This document shows positions 17,601-25,966 of a stretch of 64,000 nt of DNA, piece after piece. Made by a program: the position numbers and the translations under genes. The notes under the pieces were generated by a model, which was not told the origin of the DNA, ran no database searches, and saw only the letters and a list, made by a program, of their open reading frames with translations. This DNA comes from Bradyrhizobium vignae (lineage in GTDB: Bacteria > Pseudomonadota > Alphaproteobacteria > Rhizobiales > Xanthobacteraceae). The stretch spans positions 1-64,000 of the forward strand of contig NZ_RDQF01000010.1 of the NCBI RefSeq assembly GCF_004114425.1, in the 5' to 3' direction. How positions within the stretch are numbered: position 1 is the first letter of the stretch; every line of letters starts with the position of its first letter.

Positions 17601-18548
17601 TTATTTTCGCGACCGGCTCTTTTCGCGAACGACATCCTTGGCCTGTTTGTCTGACCGCAGACCGAGATAGACCGGCTGGCGCAGCTCGCCCTTGCTGGTC
17701 CACTCCGCGAACTTCACTTCCGCAACCAATGAAGGGCGCACCCAGGTCGTGACCTGCTCATCCTTCACCTTAGCAGGGAAGGGCGACTTGGCGGTCTTGA
17801 GCTTCACGAGCTTGCCGTGAAGCTCTTCGAGAGCTTGGTGGCTGAAGCCGGTGCCGACGTGGCCAATGTACCGCCATGCACCGTCTTCGCGTACCGCCAG
17901 CACGAGAGCGCCGAAGAAGGGCCGGGTTCGCCTGGGTGCCGTGAAGCCGGCGATTACAACCTCCTGACGCTGCGCGGTCTTCACTTTCAGCCAGTCGGGG
18001 GTCCGGCATCCGGACGCGTATGGGCTGTCGGCGCGCTTGGCCATGATGCCTTCGAGATGTCTCTGCTCAGCTTCTGCGAAGAACTTCGTTCCGCTGCCTT
18101 TGCGGTGCTTGCTGAACGCGATCAGCTTGTGGCGGGGCAGGATGGCCCTGAGCCGCTTCTTGCGCTCGAGGAGCGGCAGCGCACGCAGGTCCTCACCATT
18201 TGCGAACATCAGGTCGAACGCGCAGTAGAGAAGCTTAGCCTCGTGGCGCAGGGCGTTTTGAAGCAACTGGAAATGGGATACGCCATCAGTTCCAATCGCG
18301 ACGAGCTCGCCATCGATCACGGCATCGGCCTTCACGCCTTCAAGTGCTTTCGCGACCTCCATGTAGGAGTGGCTGATGATTTTCCCGTTTCGGCTGTAGA
18401 GCGCGACCTTACCGCCCCGGATTTCCGCGACCATGCGGAAACCATCGAACTTGTCCTCGAAGACCCAATTGGGATCGTCGAACGGTGAATCGGTCAGCGT
18501 GGCCAGCATGGGCTGCAGGCGGCGAGGCAGGGTTGATTTTCGGGCCAT
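17601..18548 (-). CDS. ATP-dependent DNA ligase (LigD ligase-domain type, stand-alone)
   Basis: 315 aa. Nucleotidyltransferase motifs in order: I with the adenylated lysine in FEDKFDGFRM (K33), Ia SRNGK, III DAVIDGELVAI, IIIa LLYCAFDLM, IV LEGIMAKR, V DWLKVKT. The C-terminal half (FFGALVLAVREDGAWRYIGH, GTGFSHQALEEL) is the OB-fold of NHEJ-type ligases. It corresponds to the ligase domain of LigD, without polymerase or phosphoesterase domains, and no Ku gene is in the window. Start ATG 18548. Likely seals breaks or nicks in a repair pathway; adjacency to the RNase HII relative hints at joint handling of ribonucleotide-containing ends. Confidence 0.9.
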   Translation of the reverse strand: MARKSTLPRRLQPMLATLTDSPFDDPNWVFEDKFDGFRMVAEIRGGKVALYSRNGKIISHSYMEVAKALEGVKADAVIDGELVAIGTDGVSHFQLLQNALRHEAKLLYCAFDLMFANGEDLRALPLLERKKRLRAILPRHKLIAFSKHRKGSGTKFFAEAEQRHLEGIMAKRADSPYASGCRTPDWLKVKTAQRQEVVIAGFTAPRRTRPFFGALVLAVREDGAWRYIGHVGTGFSHQALEELHGKLVKLKTAKSPFPAKVKDEQVTTWVRPSLVAEVKFAEWTSKGELRQPVYLGLRSDKQAKDVVREKSRSRK

Positions 18549-18779
18549 AGCTGGACGATGGGACTAGAGAGGGACGGCAACTAGCACGATGCATCGTGAG
18601 TTCCCCGCGAGAAGTGAAGGCCTGGGTGTAAAATTGAAGATGGCGGAGTCCGAGACCTACACCGTTAGCCGACAAAGCGTGCCTGCCGCTTTTGGCACCC
18701 CATGGTTGCCTCGATGCTCGTCCTCCTGCTCTGATTTGCTAGGAAGGTATAATCTCGACGCGTATTGCGCCGAGCGCAG

Positions 18780-19110
18780 CCACTCCCCTCCCGGCGATGA
18801 TCTCTGTGCGGCCGCCGGACACCAGGTCGAGCGAAGCATATTCCTCGAAGACGCGGACCGGGTCTGCGGCTCCCAGGATGGTGATTGCGCTGGTGAGACG
18901 TATCTGCCGTGTACGCGCCGCAACGGCCCGAGCAATATCGCGGGAGCCGAATCGAGAAACTCGTCGGTGTGGTGTTCGCCGATTCCGTAGATGTGGATGC
19001 CGAGCTCATCGGCGAGCTGGATCTCCTCCAGCACATGGTTGACGACCTGCGTCGGCAACTCCTCGAGCGTTTCCCCGCGCGGCGCGAAGAACAGCGGAGG
19101 TGCGAGCTTG
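18780..19110 (-). pseudogene. LLM-class (luciferase-like) flavin oxidoreductase fragment
   Basis: On the minus strand, [20 protein letters not shown] followed by [11 protein letters not shown] is the classical N-terminal segment of bacterial-luciferase-like monooxygenases. The continuation ([20 protein letters not shown], then [20 protein letters not shown] and EIIAG) lies in another frame, so a frameshift falls near 18930. Everything after IIAGRG and the true N-terminus are missing. It is a dead remnant between the ligase and sulfatase genes. Confidence 0.7.
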
Positions 19111-19231
19111 GTCCCCGTCGCTACATGATGTTGTCCGACGGGCGCCCGCGGCCGGCACCCGCCATCGCGCATTCTACTTGCCGGCATGCGACTGCATGGT
19201 CTCGATCGGCAAGCAGCCAATCGCGGTCTTG

Positions 19232-20908
19232 TCACTTTGCCACGGCATGCCTCGCCGCCTCGATCTGGGCTTTTACCGCTTCGAGATTGAAGCTCGCTCC
19301 CCTCTGCATCGGCGGGAATTCGATGGCCGTCTTGGCCAACTCCTCCACTTTCTGCTGTATGAACACGAAGCGCCAGAATTCGTACTGGAACCAACCGAAG
19401 TAATGCTGCGCACCGTTCTTGGTGCCATTTTCCGGCCAACCCGTTCGCTCGAACGGATCGAGGCGCAGATTGGTAATGTAAGGCACATCGACCTTGCCCT
19501 TTTCACCCAGCCAACCCGCGGGCTGGTCGATGAAGCGGTACTTGTAGTCGTCGATGCGTATGGCACCTAGCGTGCTCTCGCCAAAATACCAGATCTCATG
19601 CCTGTTCGACGGCCCCTTGCCGGTGATCATGTCCATCTGGTTGTAGCCGTCGAGATAGACCTTGTAAGTGCGGTCGCCGATCTGCTTGCCCTTCTTCAGC
19701 TCCTCGGCAATGTTCGGATTTCCTGCGGCCGCCACCAGAGTCGGGAACCAGTCTAGCCCCGACATGATGCCGTTCTCGACCTTGCCGGCCGGCACGCGGC
19801 CTGGCCAGCGAATCATGGCCGGTGCACGATAACCGCCTTCCATGACCGTGCCCTTTGATTGCGCAAACGGCGTCTGTCCGCCATCTGGCCACGTGAAAAC
19901 CTCAGTGCCGTTGTCGGTGGTGAAGACGACGATGGTGTTGTCGTCGACACCCATGTCCTTGAGCTTCTTCATCACCTCGCCGACGATATCGTCGAGCTGC
20001 GCCATGCCTGCTTCATGAATGGTCCAGCCGTTCCTCGAGTTGCGCATCGCCTCATACTTCTGCGACAGGTGAGTGACGATGTGCATGCGCGTTGGGTTGA
20101 GCCAGAGGAAGAATGGCTTGTTGTCGGCCTTGGCCTTCTCGATGAACTTGAAAGAAAAATCGCGAATTTCGTCGTCCACCGTCTCCATGCGCTTGGGATA
20201 GAGCGTGCCGGCATCCTCGATCCTCTGCTTGCCGACCTTGCCCCAACGCGGGTCGACGGTTGCATCGTCGCTGTCGGTCGCCCAGGAGTGAACCATGTTG
20301 CGCGGACCCACCACGTTCAGCAGCTCTTGCGGGTAGCCGGGGTGCGCGGGGTCTTCCATGGCGTCGAGATGGTACAGATAGCCGAAGAACTCGTCGAAAC
20401 CGTGCACGGTCGGCAGAAACTCGTTCTTGTCGCCCAGGTGGTTCTTGCCGAACTGGCCGGTGGCGTAGCCCATTGACTTGAGCACATGGGCGATTGTCAC
20501 GGCCTCCGCCGGAATCCCGATCGGCGCGCCGGCCTGACCAACCGTCGTCATGCCGGTGCGGATCGGCAACTCGCCGGTGATGAAGGCGGCGCGGCCGGCG
20601 GTGCAGCTTGCCTCGGCATAGTAATCGGTAAACAGCATTCCTTCGGCCGCGAGCTTGTCGAGGTTCGGCGTTCGTCCAGCCATCATGCCGCGGTGGTAGG
20701 CACCGATGTTCCAGATGCCGATGTCATCGCCCATGATGACGACGATGTTGGGCCGCTGGCCGCTCGGTGCCTGCTGCGCCTGGGCCAGTGCCTTTTCAAC
20801 CGATGCGGCAGCGCCCAATGCGGACGCTGCCGCCAGGCTTGTCGTCGCGAGCAAAACGTGGCGACGGCTCATATCGCGTGAGGTGTTATCCTTGTCCTCG
20901 CTCATCAT
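19232..20908 (-). CDS. Arylsulfatase, Tat-exported
   Basis: 558 aa type I sulfatase, hydrolysing sulfate esters with a formylglycine nucleophile. The N-terminus has a twin-arginine signal (SRRHVLLATTSLAAASALG, cleavage near ALAQA). The metal site starts with VVIMGDDIG (D61, D62), and the nucleophile is C102 in SCTAGRAAFITGELPIRTG. The modification motif is C-T-A-G-R, the C-x-A-x-R variant rather than the common C-x-P-x-R. VVFTTDNGTEVFTWPDGG carries the later Asp/Asn metal ligands. Its start overlaps the last 23 bases of the FGE gene, so the two are translationally coupled. The product should act in the periplasm; the natural ester is unknown. Confidence 0.92.
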   Translation of the reverse strand: MMSEDKDNTSRDMSRRHVLLATTSLAAASALGAAASVEKALAQAQQAPSGQRPNIVVIMGDDIGIWNIGAYHRGMMAGRTPNLDKLAAEGMLFTDYYAEASCTAGRAAFITGELPIRTGMTTVGQAGAPIGIPAEAVTIAHVLKSMGYATGQFGKNHLGDKNEFLPTVHGFDEFFGYLYHLDAMEDPAHPGYPQELLNVVGPRNMVHSWATDSDDATVDPRWGKVGKQRIEDAGTLYPKRMETVDDEIRDFSFKFIEKAKADNKPFFLWLNPTRMHIVTHLSQKYEAMRNSRNGWTIHEAGMAQLDDIVGEVMKKLKDMGVDDNTIVVFTTDNGTEVFTWPDGGQTPFAQSKGTVMEGGYRAPAMIRWPGRVPAGKVENGIMSGLDWFPTLVAAAGNPNIAEELKKGKQIGDRTYKVYLDGYNQMDMITGKGPSNRHEIWYFGESTLGAIRIDDYKYRFIDQPAGWLGEKGKVDVPYITNLRLDPFERTGWPENGTKNGAQHYFGWFQYEFWRFVFIQQKVEELAKTAIEFPPMQRGASFNLEAVKAQIEAARHAVAK

Positions 20909-21884
20909 TTGCTCCCTTCCTTATGATGCATCGAAAACCAACGTGGCTCGTGGACGTATCCACCGCTTCCGCATGACGCGCAGCCGGGCGGTAGCGACGG
21001 CAGTAGCTCGGCGCGCAGAGATGCGAGCCGCCCTTGAGAACCTTGCGGGGAATTTTGATCCTGGGCAGAGACGGATCGTGGCTGTCTTGCTCTTGTCCGC
21101 CGCGCGGATTATGCGGAACACAGCAGGCTTTGGGGGCGTCGGGCTCATGTCTGGTAGACCACCAATCCGTGGTCCACTCCCAGACGTTACCGATCATGTC
21201 ATGGAGACCGTAGCCATTCGGCGGGAACGCCGTTATCGGCGAGGTGCGGGCGTGACCATCGCCGTTGAGATTTTCGTACGGAAACGCGCCTTGCCAGGTG
21301 TTCGCCATTGACCTGCCGCCGGGCATGAACTCGTCGCCCCAGGCGAACTCGGCTCCGTCGAGGCCGCCGCGCGCGGCAAACTCCCATTCGGCTTCGGTCG
21401 GCAAGTCCTTGCCAGCCCATATCGCGTAGGCCTCGGCATCGCGATAGGCAATGTGGACCACGGGATGATCGTCGAGGCCGCTGATCGAACTGCGGGGGCC
21501 GTATGGCCGGCGCCAGTTGGCGCCAAATTTGAAACTCCACCATTGCGACCAGTCGCGCAAATCGACCGGACGCTTCGGTGGCGTGAAAACCAGCGAGCCG
21601 GCCTTGAGCATGTGCGGCAGCGCGCCTGGATAGTCCTTTGCCTCGGGCCGCGTCTCCGCTGACGTCACGTAGCCTGTTGCGTTGACGAACTTGCGAAAAT
21701 CGCGATTGGTGACCGGCATCCGGTCCATCCAGAAGCCGCTCACCGAGACGCGATGGACGGGTGCCTCTTCGGCGTAGTGCCTGTCGGAGCCCATGCGGAA
21801 CGTGCCGCCCGGAATCCAGTTCATGCCACCTTGGCTGGGCTCATCCGACAAAGGTACGCCTGCCGCAACGCCAACGTCGTGCAT
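20886..21884 (-). CDS. Formylglycine-generating enzyme (SUMF1/FGE family)
   Basis: 332 aa. FGE oxidises a sulfatase Cys to formylglycine with O2. Family marks: MNWIPGGTFRMGSDRHYAEE, APVHRVSVSGFWMDRMPVTN, LPTEAEWEFAARGG, GYGLHDMIGNVWEWTTDWWS, and the catalytic/copper-binding cysteines C290 and C295 in GGSHLCAPSYCRRYRPAARH, then HVGFRC. All key residues of an active FGE appear present, as opposed to Cys-less nonenzymatic paralogues. Being cytoplasmic (no signal peptide), it can modify the sulfatase before Tat export. It heads a two-gene minus-strand operon; a FixK/FNR-type box lies about 180 bases upstream. Confidence 0.92.
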   Translation of the reverse strand: MHDVGVAAGVPLSDEPSQGGMNWIPGGTFRMGSDRHYAEEAPVHRVSVSGFWMDRMPVTNRDFRKFVNATGYVTSAETRPEAKDYPGALPHMLKAGSLVFTPPKRPVDLRDWSQWWSFKFGANWRRPYGPRSSISGLDDHPVVHIAYRDAEAYAIWAGKDLPTEAEWEFAARGGLDGAEFAWGDEFMPGGRSMANTWQGAFPYENLNGDGHARTSPITAFPPNGYGLHDMIGNVWEWTTDWWSTRHEPDAPKACCVPHNPRGGQEQDSHDPSLPRIKIPRKVLKGGSHLCAPSYCRRYRPAARHAEAVDTSTSHVGFRCIIRKGANDERGQG

Positions 21885-22275
21885 GGGCTACTCGCAGCGA
21901 ACGAGAAGTTACGAGCGCCGCCCCGAGCATTTCAAAAATCTTTCCGACAGCTTTCCAGCATCGGTTCTGCGGGGGAGGAGCGCGGCTCAACCATTAGTCA
22001 GTCAACATGACAATCGAACATCTGAACCGGTGGCAAGTTCGCAGCCACACAACCTTCTTTTATTGATCTAGATCAATCCAGCCAGCTCGCCTTCCTTGTC
22101 GAGGGCCCCTGACGACTATGCAAGACACAGAAGGCTGTGGCGTCATGAACTCAGCCGTTCAATAGACCTCCGGCTGAACTCGAGTATGCCGATTTCGCAT
22201 GGACCAACGGCGACGGTGTGGGCTTATCTTTTCCCGATCATGCCCTGGCAGCAGACATCATGGCGCCAATACGGG
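21885..22275. other. Intergenic region with FixK/FNR-type box and duplicated promoter segment
   Basis: No convincing gene. It holds the FGE promoter region, box 1 at 22063-22076 and, on the plus side of the box, about 150 bases related to the segment upstream of the transporter gene (22921-23075). A reading frame from 22096 keeps only fragments such as MPISHGPTATV and is probably not translated. Confidence 0.6.
22063..22076. promoter_or_regulatory. FixK/FNR-type box 1
   Basis: TTGATCTAGATCAA is a perfect match to TTGAT-N4-ATCAA and a complete palindrome. It could serve the minus-strand FGE-sulfatase operon (start 21884) or a lost plus-strand gene. In bradyrhizobia such sites bind FixK2-type activators under low oxygen; binding here is inferred. 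Confidence 0.75.
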
Positions 22276-22641
22276 CTAGTTTGGACCCTTCTTCTTTTTG
22301 CTCGCGCCCTTCAAGGCTGCTGCCGAGGTCGTGACTGATCCATCGGTCATTTGAAGACAGGTCAAGAGATCGACATAGCTCGCTTCGCCTATCGTCGCCT
22401 CTCCCTCACACTGGGACCTGACAGCCGGGGAGTACGAAGACCAAATCGGGCCCAGCTGTTCACGCGCTGAGTTCTCATCGCTCAAACACTTGTCGAAACT
22501 CTGCGGTAGGCTCAAACTCATCGCCTTGTCGGCTTCTACCGATGCTCTGCAAGTAGCCTCGACGTTGAATTTTGGGATAGCATCGGAAATGGGCGTCAAC
22601 AATTGAGTAGCCGCCGCCATGGCCATGATTGCGGGGTGCAT
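22276..22641 (-). CDS. Conserved small exported protein, unknown function
   Basis: 121 aa. A weak hydrophobic start (MHPAIMAMAAATQLLTPI) may be a short signal. The body has three spaced cysteines: C in VEATCRASVEADKAMS, C in SFDKCLSDENSAREQLGPIW and C in VRSQCEGEATIGEASYVDLL, plus LTCLQM. The end is lysine-rich (GASKKKKGPN). The pattern resembles a small cysteine-containing family I associate with rhizobia, without known role. It lies between the two related promoter segments. Confidence 0.65.
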   Translation of the reverse strand: MHPAIMAMAAATQLLTPISDAIPKFNVEATCRASVEADKAMSLSLPQSFDKCLSDENSAREQLGPIWSSYSPAVRSQCEGEATIGEASYVDLLTCLQMTDGSVTTSAAALKGASKKKKGPN

Positions 22642-23149
22642 CGGATATCCTTTCCTTCACAAAAAACAAACAGGCACGAGCGATGCCGCCAAGTCGCATA
22701 ACGATTTGTGAGAAGTACCCATTGCGTCCTCCGATCAAAGGCTCGCTTCGCGGGAATATGGCTTCGGCTCCAACGTCGCCATAACGACTGGCCCTTCTTT
22801 CAAGAGAAAACCAATCTTGGGCGACGTCCGAAACGATGGTCGTTAGAAAGGAAAAAGAGGTGGCCAAGTCACAACTGTCTGCGAACTGGGCAGCACGAGA
22901 TGCTTCCAGCAACGCGTTCTGCTTTTATTGATCTAGATCAATCACGCCAGTGGCTGATGCCTTGTCGAGAGCGCCCTGATGGTGATGCAAGAACGGCGGG
23001 GCTGTGGCATCTAGGACACAACCTTTCAACAAAACTCCAGATGAATGCAAGTTTGCCGATTTCGCATGGACGTGCGCCAGCATACTGTTTCCGAGTTCGC
23101 ACCGGCCGGAGCCGGCAATGGCGCGATCGCGAGAGTCGGGGGATCGGCG
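22642..23149. other. Intergenic region with FixK/FNR-type box 2
   Basis: About 500 bases without a convincing gene. It contains box 2 (22928-22941) and the segment that resembles 22057-22210. Downstream of the box the frame from 23045 is open into the transporter gene, so the 5' leader could be partly translated if 23045 is the true start. Confidence 0.55.
22928..22941 (+). promoter_or_regulatory. FixK/FNR-type box 2, upstream of transporter gene
   Basis: TTGATCTAGATCAA, identical to box 1 including the central CTAG. If activation is from about -40, transcription would begin near 22975, ahead of the outer-membrane protein gene. Confidence 0.78.
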
Positions 23150-24238
23150 ATGCGGTACCTTGGATCGGGTTTAGGACGTAGATTTTCGCGGCGGCATTCG
23201 AGTGTTGGGGCGATTGCCGCTCTGCTGGTGCTGTCCAACCAGGCGGCTCGCGCCGATGAAAATGGCATCAGCTTTTGGGTACCCGGATTTTTTGGCAGCC
23301 TCGCGGCCGTTCCGCAGCAGGCACCGGGCTGGTCGGTGACCTCGATTTATTATCACACCTCTGTTTCCGCCGGCGGCGACGTGGCGCGGTCGCGCGAAAT
23401 CACGCTTGGTCGCTTTCCCGCGAATCTAACGGCCACCGTGAACGCGAACGTCAACGCGAACGTGGATCTTGGCCTTTTGGCCGGAACTTACACCTTTGCG
23501 ACACCCGTGCTGGGTGGTCAGGCTTCTGCCACCCTGTTGGCGTCCTACGGCTCCAACTCCACGTCGTTGGCCGGATCGCTCGTTGGGACATTGACGGGAC
23601 CGGGCGGCGGCACGCTCCCGTTCTCGCGCTTCGACAGCATCGACAGCTCGCTCATTGCATTCGGCGACCTGATCCCGCAGTTCGCGCTGCGCTGGAATGC
23701 CGGAGTCAACAATTACATGACGTACGTTACCGCTGACCTCCCGGTCGGCGCCTACCAGTCGACCCGCCTGGCGAATTTGGGGATCGGACACTGGGCGATC
23801 GACGCGGGCGGCGGCTACACCTATTTCGATCCAAAGACCGGGCATGAATTTTCGGCGGTGCTGGGATTCACCTACAACTTCGTCAACCCCTCCACTCAAT
23901 ATCAAAGCGGCGTCGACATGCATCTCGACTGGGGCGCATCGCAATTCCTGACCAAGCAGTGGCAGGTCGGCCTCGTCGGCTACCTCTATCAGCAGCTCGG
24001 CTGCGACAGTGGCTCCGGCGATCGCGTCGGCTGCTTCCGGTCGCGCGTGGCCGGCGTCGGCCCGCAGGTCGGCTACATTTTCCCGGTCGGAGACATGCAG
24101 GGATATCTGAACCTGAAGGGCTACGGCGAATTCGCCAACGAAAATCGGCCAGCAGGCTGGAACGTTTGGCTGACGTTCAATCTTCAGCCCGCGGCGCCAA
24201 CGCCGCCGACGTCCACAAGGCCGAGGTTCACAAAATAA
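23150..24238 (+). CDS. Outer-membrane transporter-like protein (SphA/phenol MetA-pathway family)
   Basis: 362 aa from ATG 23150 (preceded by GGGGGA); an in-frame ATG at 23045 is possible. After a signal-like region (VGAIAALLVLSNQAARA) comes ENGISFWVPGFFGSLAAVPQ, PGWSVTSIYYHTSVSAGGDV, alternating beta-strand patterns with many Tyr/Asn/Gly, and FSAVLGFTYNFVNPSTQYQ followed by SGVDMHLDWGASQFLTKQW. These are features of the MetA-pathway family of outer-membrane channels that import aromatic compounds. The last strand ends WNVWLTFNLQP before a proline-rich tail. FixK/FNR box 2 lies upstream. It may admit the substrate of the nearby sulfatase. Confidence 0.78.
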   Translation: MRYLGSGLGRRFSRRHSSVGAIAALLVLSNQAARADENGISFWVPGFFGSLAAVPQQAPGWSVTSIYYHTSVSAGGDVARSREITLGRFPANLTATVNANVNANVDLGLLAGTYTFATPVLGGQASATLLASYGSNSTSLAGSLVGTLTGPGGGTLPFSRFDSIDSSLIAFGDLIPQFALRWNAGVNNYMTYVTADLPVGAYQSTRLANLGIGHWAIDAGGGYTYFDPKTGHEFSAVLGFTYNFVNPSTQYQSGVDMHLDWGASQFLTKQWQVGLVGYLYQQLGCDSGSGDRVGCFRSRVAGVGPQVGYIFPVGDMQGYLNLKGYGEFANENRPAGWNVWLTFNLQPAAPTPPTSTRPRFTK

Positions 24239-24859
24239 GGATGCCGTGACGCTGCTGATCGCGCTGAAGGAATTCCCGCAATTCACGGAAGTTGAGAGAC
24301 GCCCAGCGCCCGGACCGGGACCGAGACGACGTTTGGCGAACGCCACGGGGTCGAGACCCGCATGACCCGGGATGCCCAATTCATGTGTGAAGATATCGCT
24401 CACGACAGCAGCGACCGGCCCCTCACAATCGACAACGGGCGCTCCGGAGGAGCCGTGATCGATGATGAGGCGATTGGTTCCGTCATACATTTCCAGAAGT
24501 GCCATGCCGGCCAACTTCTCGTCGTCTCCGAACCGAACGAACCGACCTCCAACGAGCTGAGGGCGCCCGGCTGAATAGGCAACCGTCCAAACCGGTTCTT
24601 CCGGAGCGAGCGGCTCCTTGCGGATGATGGCGGTTCGCGACGATGAGGCGGCCCGTTGTAGTTCGATCACGGCCAGCCTTTCCATCTGACTACCCGCTAA
24701 CCGGTGGATACGTGCGGGGACGGACTGGCCACCGTCCTCGCCGTCAATCGGCGTCCAGTCCTGATGCGAGAGATTCATCGCTGTCGCGACGTGCTCCGCC
24801 GTCACGATCGTGCTCGGCGAAAGAAACCAAGCGGTGCCCGTCGGCGCAAAGCCGCCGCT
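24228..24859 (-). pseudogene. Trypsin-like serine protease fragment
   Basis: Minus-strand frame with a chymotrypsin-fold pattern: GTAWFLSPSTIVTAEHVATA (catalytic His), an LAVIEL region and DHGSSGAPVVDCEGPVAAVV (Ser in GSSG). The N-terminus stops at 24859, exactly where an integrase fragment begins on the other strand. Near 24320 the frame that continues best (SLNFRELREFLQRDQQRHG to ILIL, stop at 24228) differs from the protease frame, so a shift is likely. It is a truncated, probably dead gene; the long open frame beyond 24228 is a shadow of the transporter gene. Confidence 0.6.
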
Positions 24860-25091
24860 CCGTCCCAAGCACGTCTGGTCAATCCGAACCAAGCTCCAGG
24901 TCGAAGGTCGAACGCGTGATCTGGCGCTTTTCAACGTCGCCATCGACAGCAAGCTGCGCGGCTGCGATGTAGTCGCATTGAAAGTCGATGACGTTGCGCC
25001 AGGCGGGTATACGGCCGATCGCGCGATCGTCCGACAGAAGAAGACCGGTCGACCAGTCAAATTTGAACTAACGGAATCGATCCGTCAGGCC
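24858..25091 (+). pseudogene. Tyrosine integrase fragment (N-terminal part)
   Basis: Plus-strand segment LRPKHVWSIRTKLQVEGRTR followed by DLALFNVAIDSKLRGCDVVA, then GYTADRAIVRQKKTGRPVKF to ESIRQA matches the N-terminal and early catalytic part of the roughly 200-aa single-domain site-specific integrases common in rhizobia; the first catalytic Arg sits in SKLRGCD. The rest (HxxR, Tyr) is missing after 25091. The fragment abuts the protease fragment at 24858. It cannot be functional. Confidence 0.75.
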
Positions 25092-25146
25092 CCCACAGGC
25101 GGTCCGGGCCAAACTCAGACAAAAGGTTCGGAGACAGGCGGTCTGC

Positions 25147-25428
25147 TCACTGGCCCGGTTGAGCAGGTGGGCTGGGCCAATCCGATCGCAGATTGTTCGG
25201 GTTATTTCGATCGAATAAGTCCTGCCTAGTAAGGCCGCTCAGGCGAGGATCAATTGCGGATTCAATTCTGCGAAGCTCATGGCTTCGTGTGACTACGACC
25301 CCGGGTCTTACGACGCAATTAGCAGGATAACCAGCGTGTTGGCAGTAAACTACGGCACTCCCCGTTCCAGTGCTTCCAGCTAAGAACACAATTATTAGCG
25401 ACGCCGACAATGCGATTGATCGCCGCAT
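25147..25428 (-). CDS. Small secreted protein (VVYC-GYPAxCVVRPGV type)
   Basis: 93 aa. ATG 25428 opens a clean signal peptide (MRRSIALSASLIIVFLAGST, cleavage near GSA). The mature protein starts VVYCQHAGYPANCVVRPGVV, a two-cysteine motif seen in many small secreted Bradyrhizobium proteins, then RSHELRRIESAIDPRLSG. Function unknown. The longer frame upstream is not used. Confidence 0.68.
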   Translation of the reverse strand: MRRSIALSASLIIVFLAGSTGTGSAVVYCQHAGYPANCVVRPGVVVTRSHELRRIESAIDPRLSGLTRQDLFDRNNPNNLRSDWPSPPAQPGQ

Positions 25429-25966
25429 TTTTGCCTCCCGTGGCCAACCCAATCCTATGGCCAATCCACGAAGAAGTGTGGCGCTATTGCCAAAAATGGC
25501 AAGAGTCATTGGACAACGGATTTCCGCTTCGGGTCTTGGTTGTGTGAAAACACCATGACGCTTGACCGCGAGAGAAGAAGTTGTTCGTCCAACACCGATG
25601 TAGCCCTCAAGCTCTCAAGCGCCTTCAACGTCAAGGGACGAATTGAGAATGCAATTCTAGTCGTATCGATCTTTGCGTTTTTACAAAGCCAGGGTCATGA
25701 GCACCTGTTCGAACCGCCGTTCTCTCGCGTCCGGTTTACCCCGACGAGGAGCGGGCTCGGGCCGCACTTCGCTTTCGGGCCAGAAGCCGAAATGGCGGCA
25801 TTGCCCTGCTCGACCCGTTTTAGTTCTGGACGTCAACATCGGCTCGTCAAACATTCCAGTCCTTCCGGGGGTGCCTCAAAAGACGCCGCGTAAGAGCTGA
25901 TTTAGGTCAGGATCGACATTAGCGATGATGCCGGCCCACCACGATGGGCCGGCATGATGTAGATCC
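25429..25966. other. Gene-poor stretch
   Basis: About 540 bases with only weak open frames (one at 25540-25893 has no recognisable domain and an uneven composition). I see no RNA gene or repeat in it. Confidence 0.45.

Noticed and set aside
22096..22338. Small plus-strand gene after FixK/FNR-type box 1
   Set aside because: No ribosome site or conserved protein content; the segment is mostly the duplicated promoter sequence.
23426..24227. Extension of the serine-protease frame through the transporter gene
   Set aside because: After about 24320 the residues are an antisense read of the beta-barrel gene; the better C-terminus is in another frame ending at 24228.
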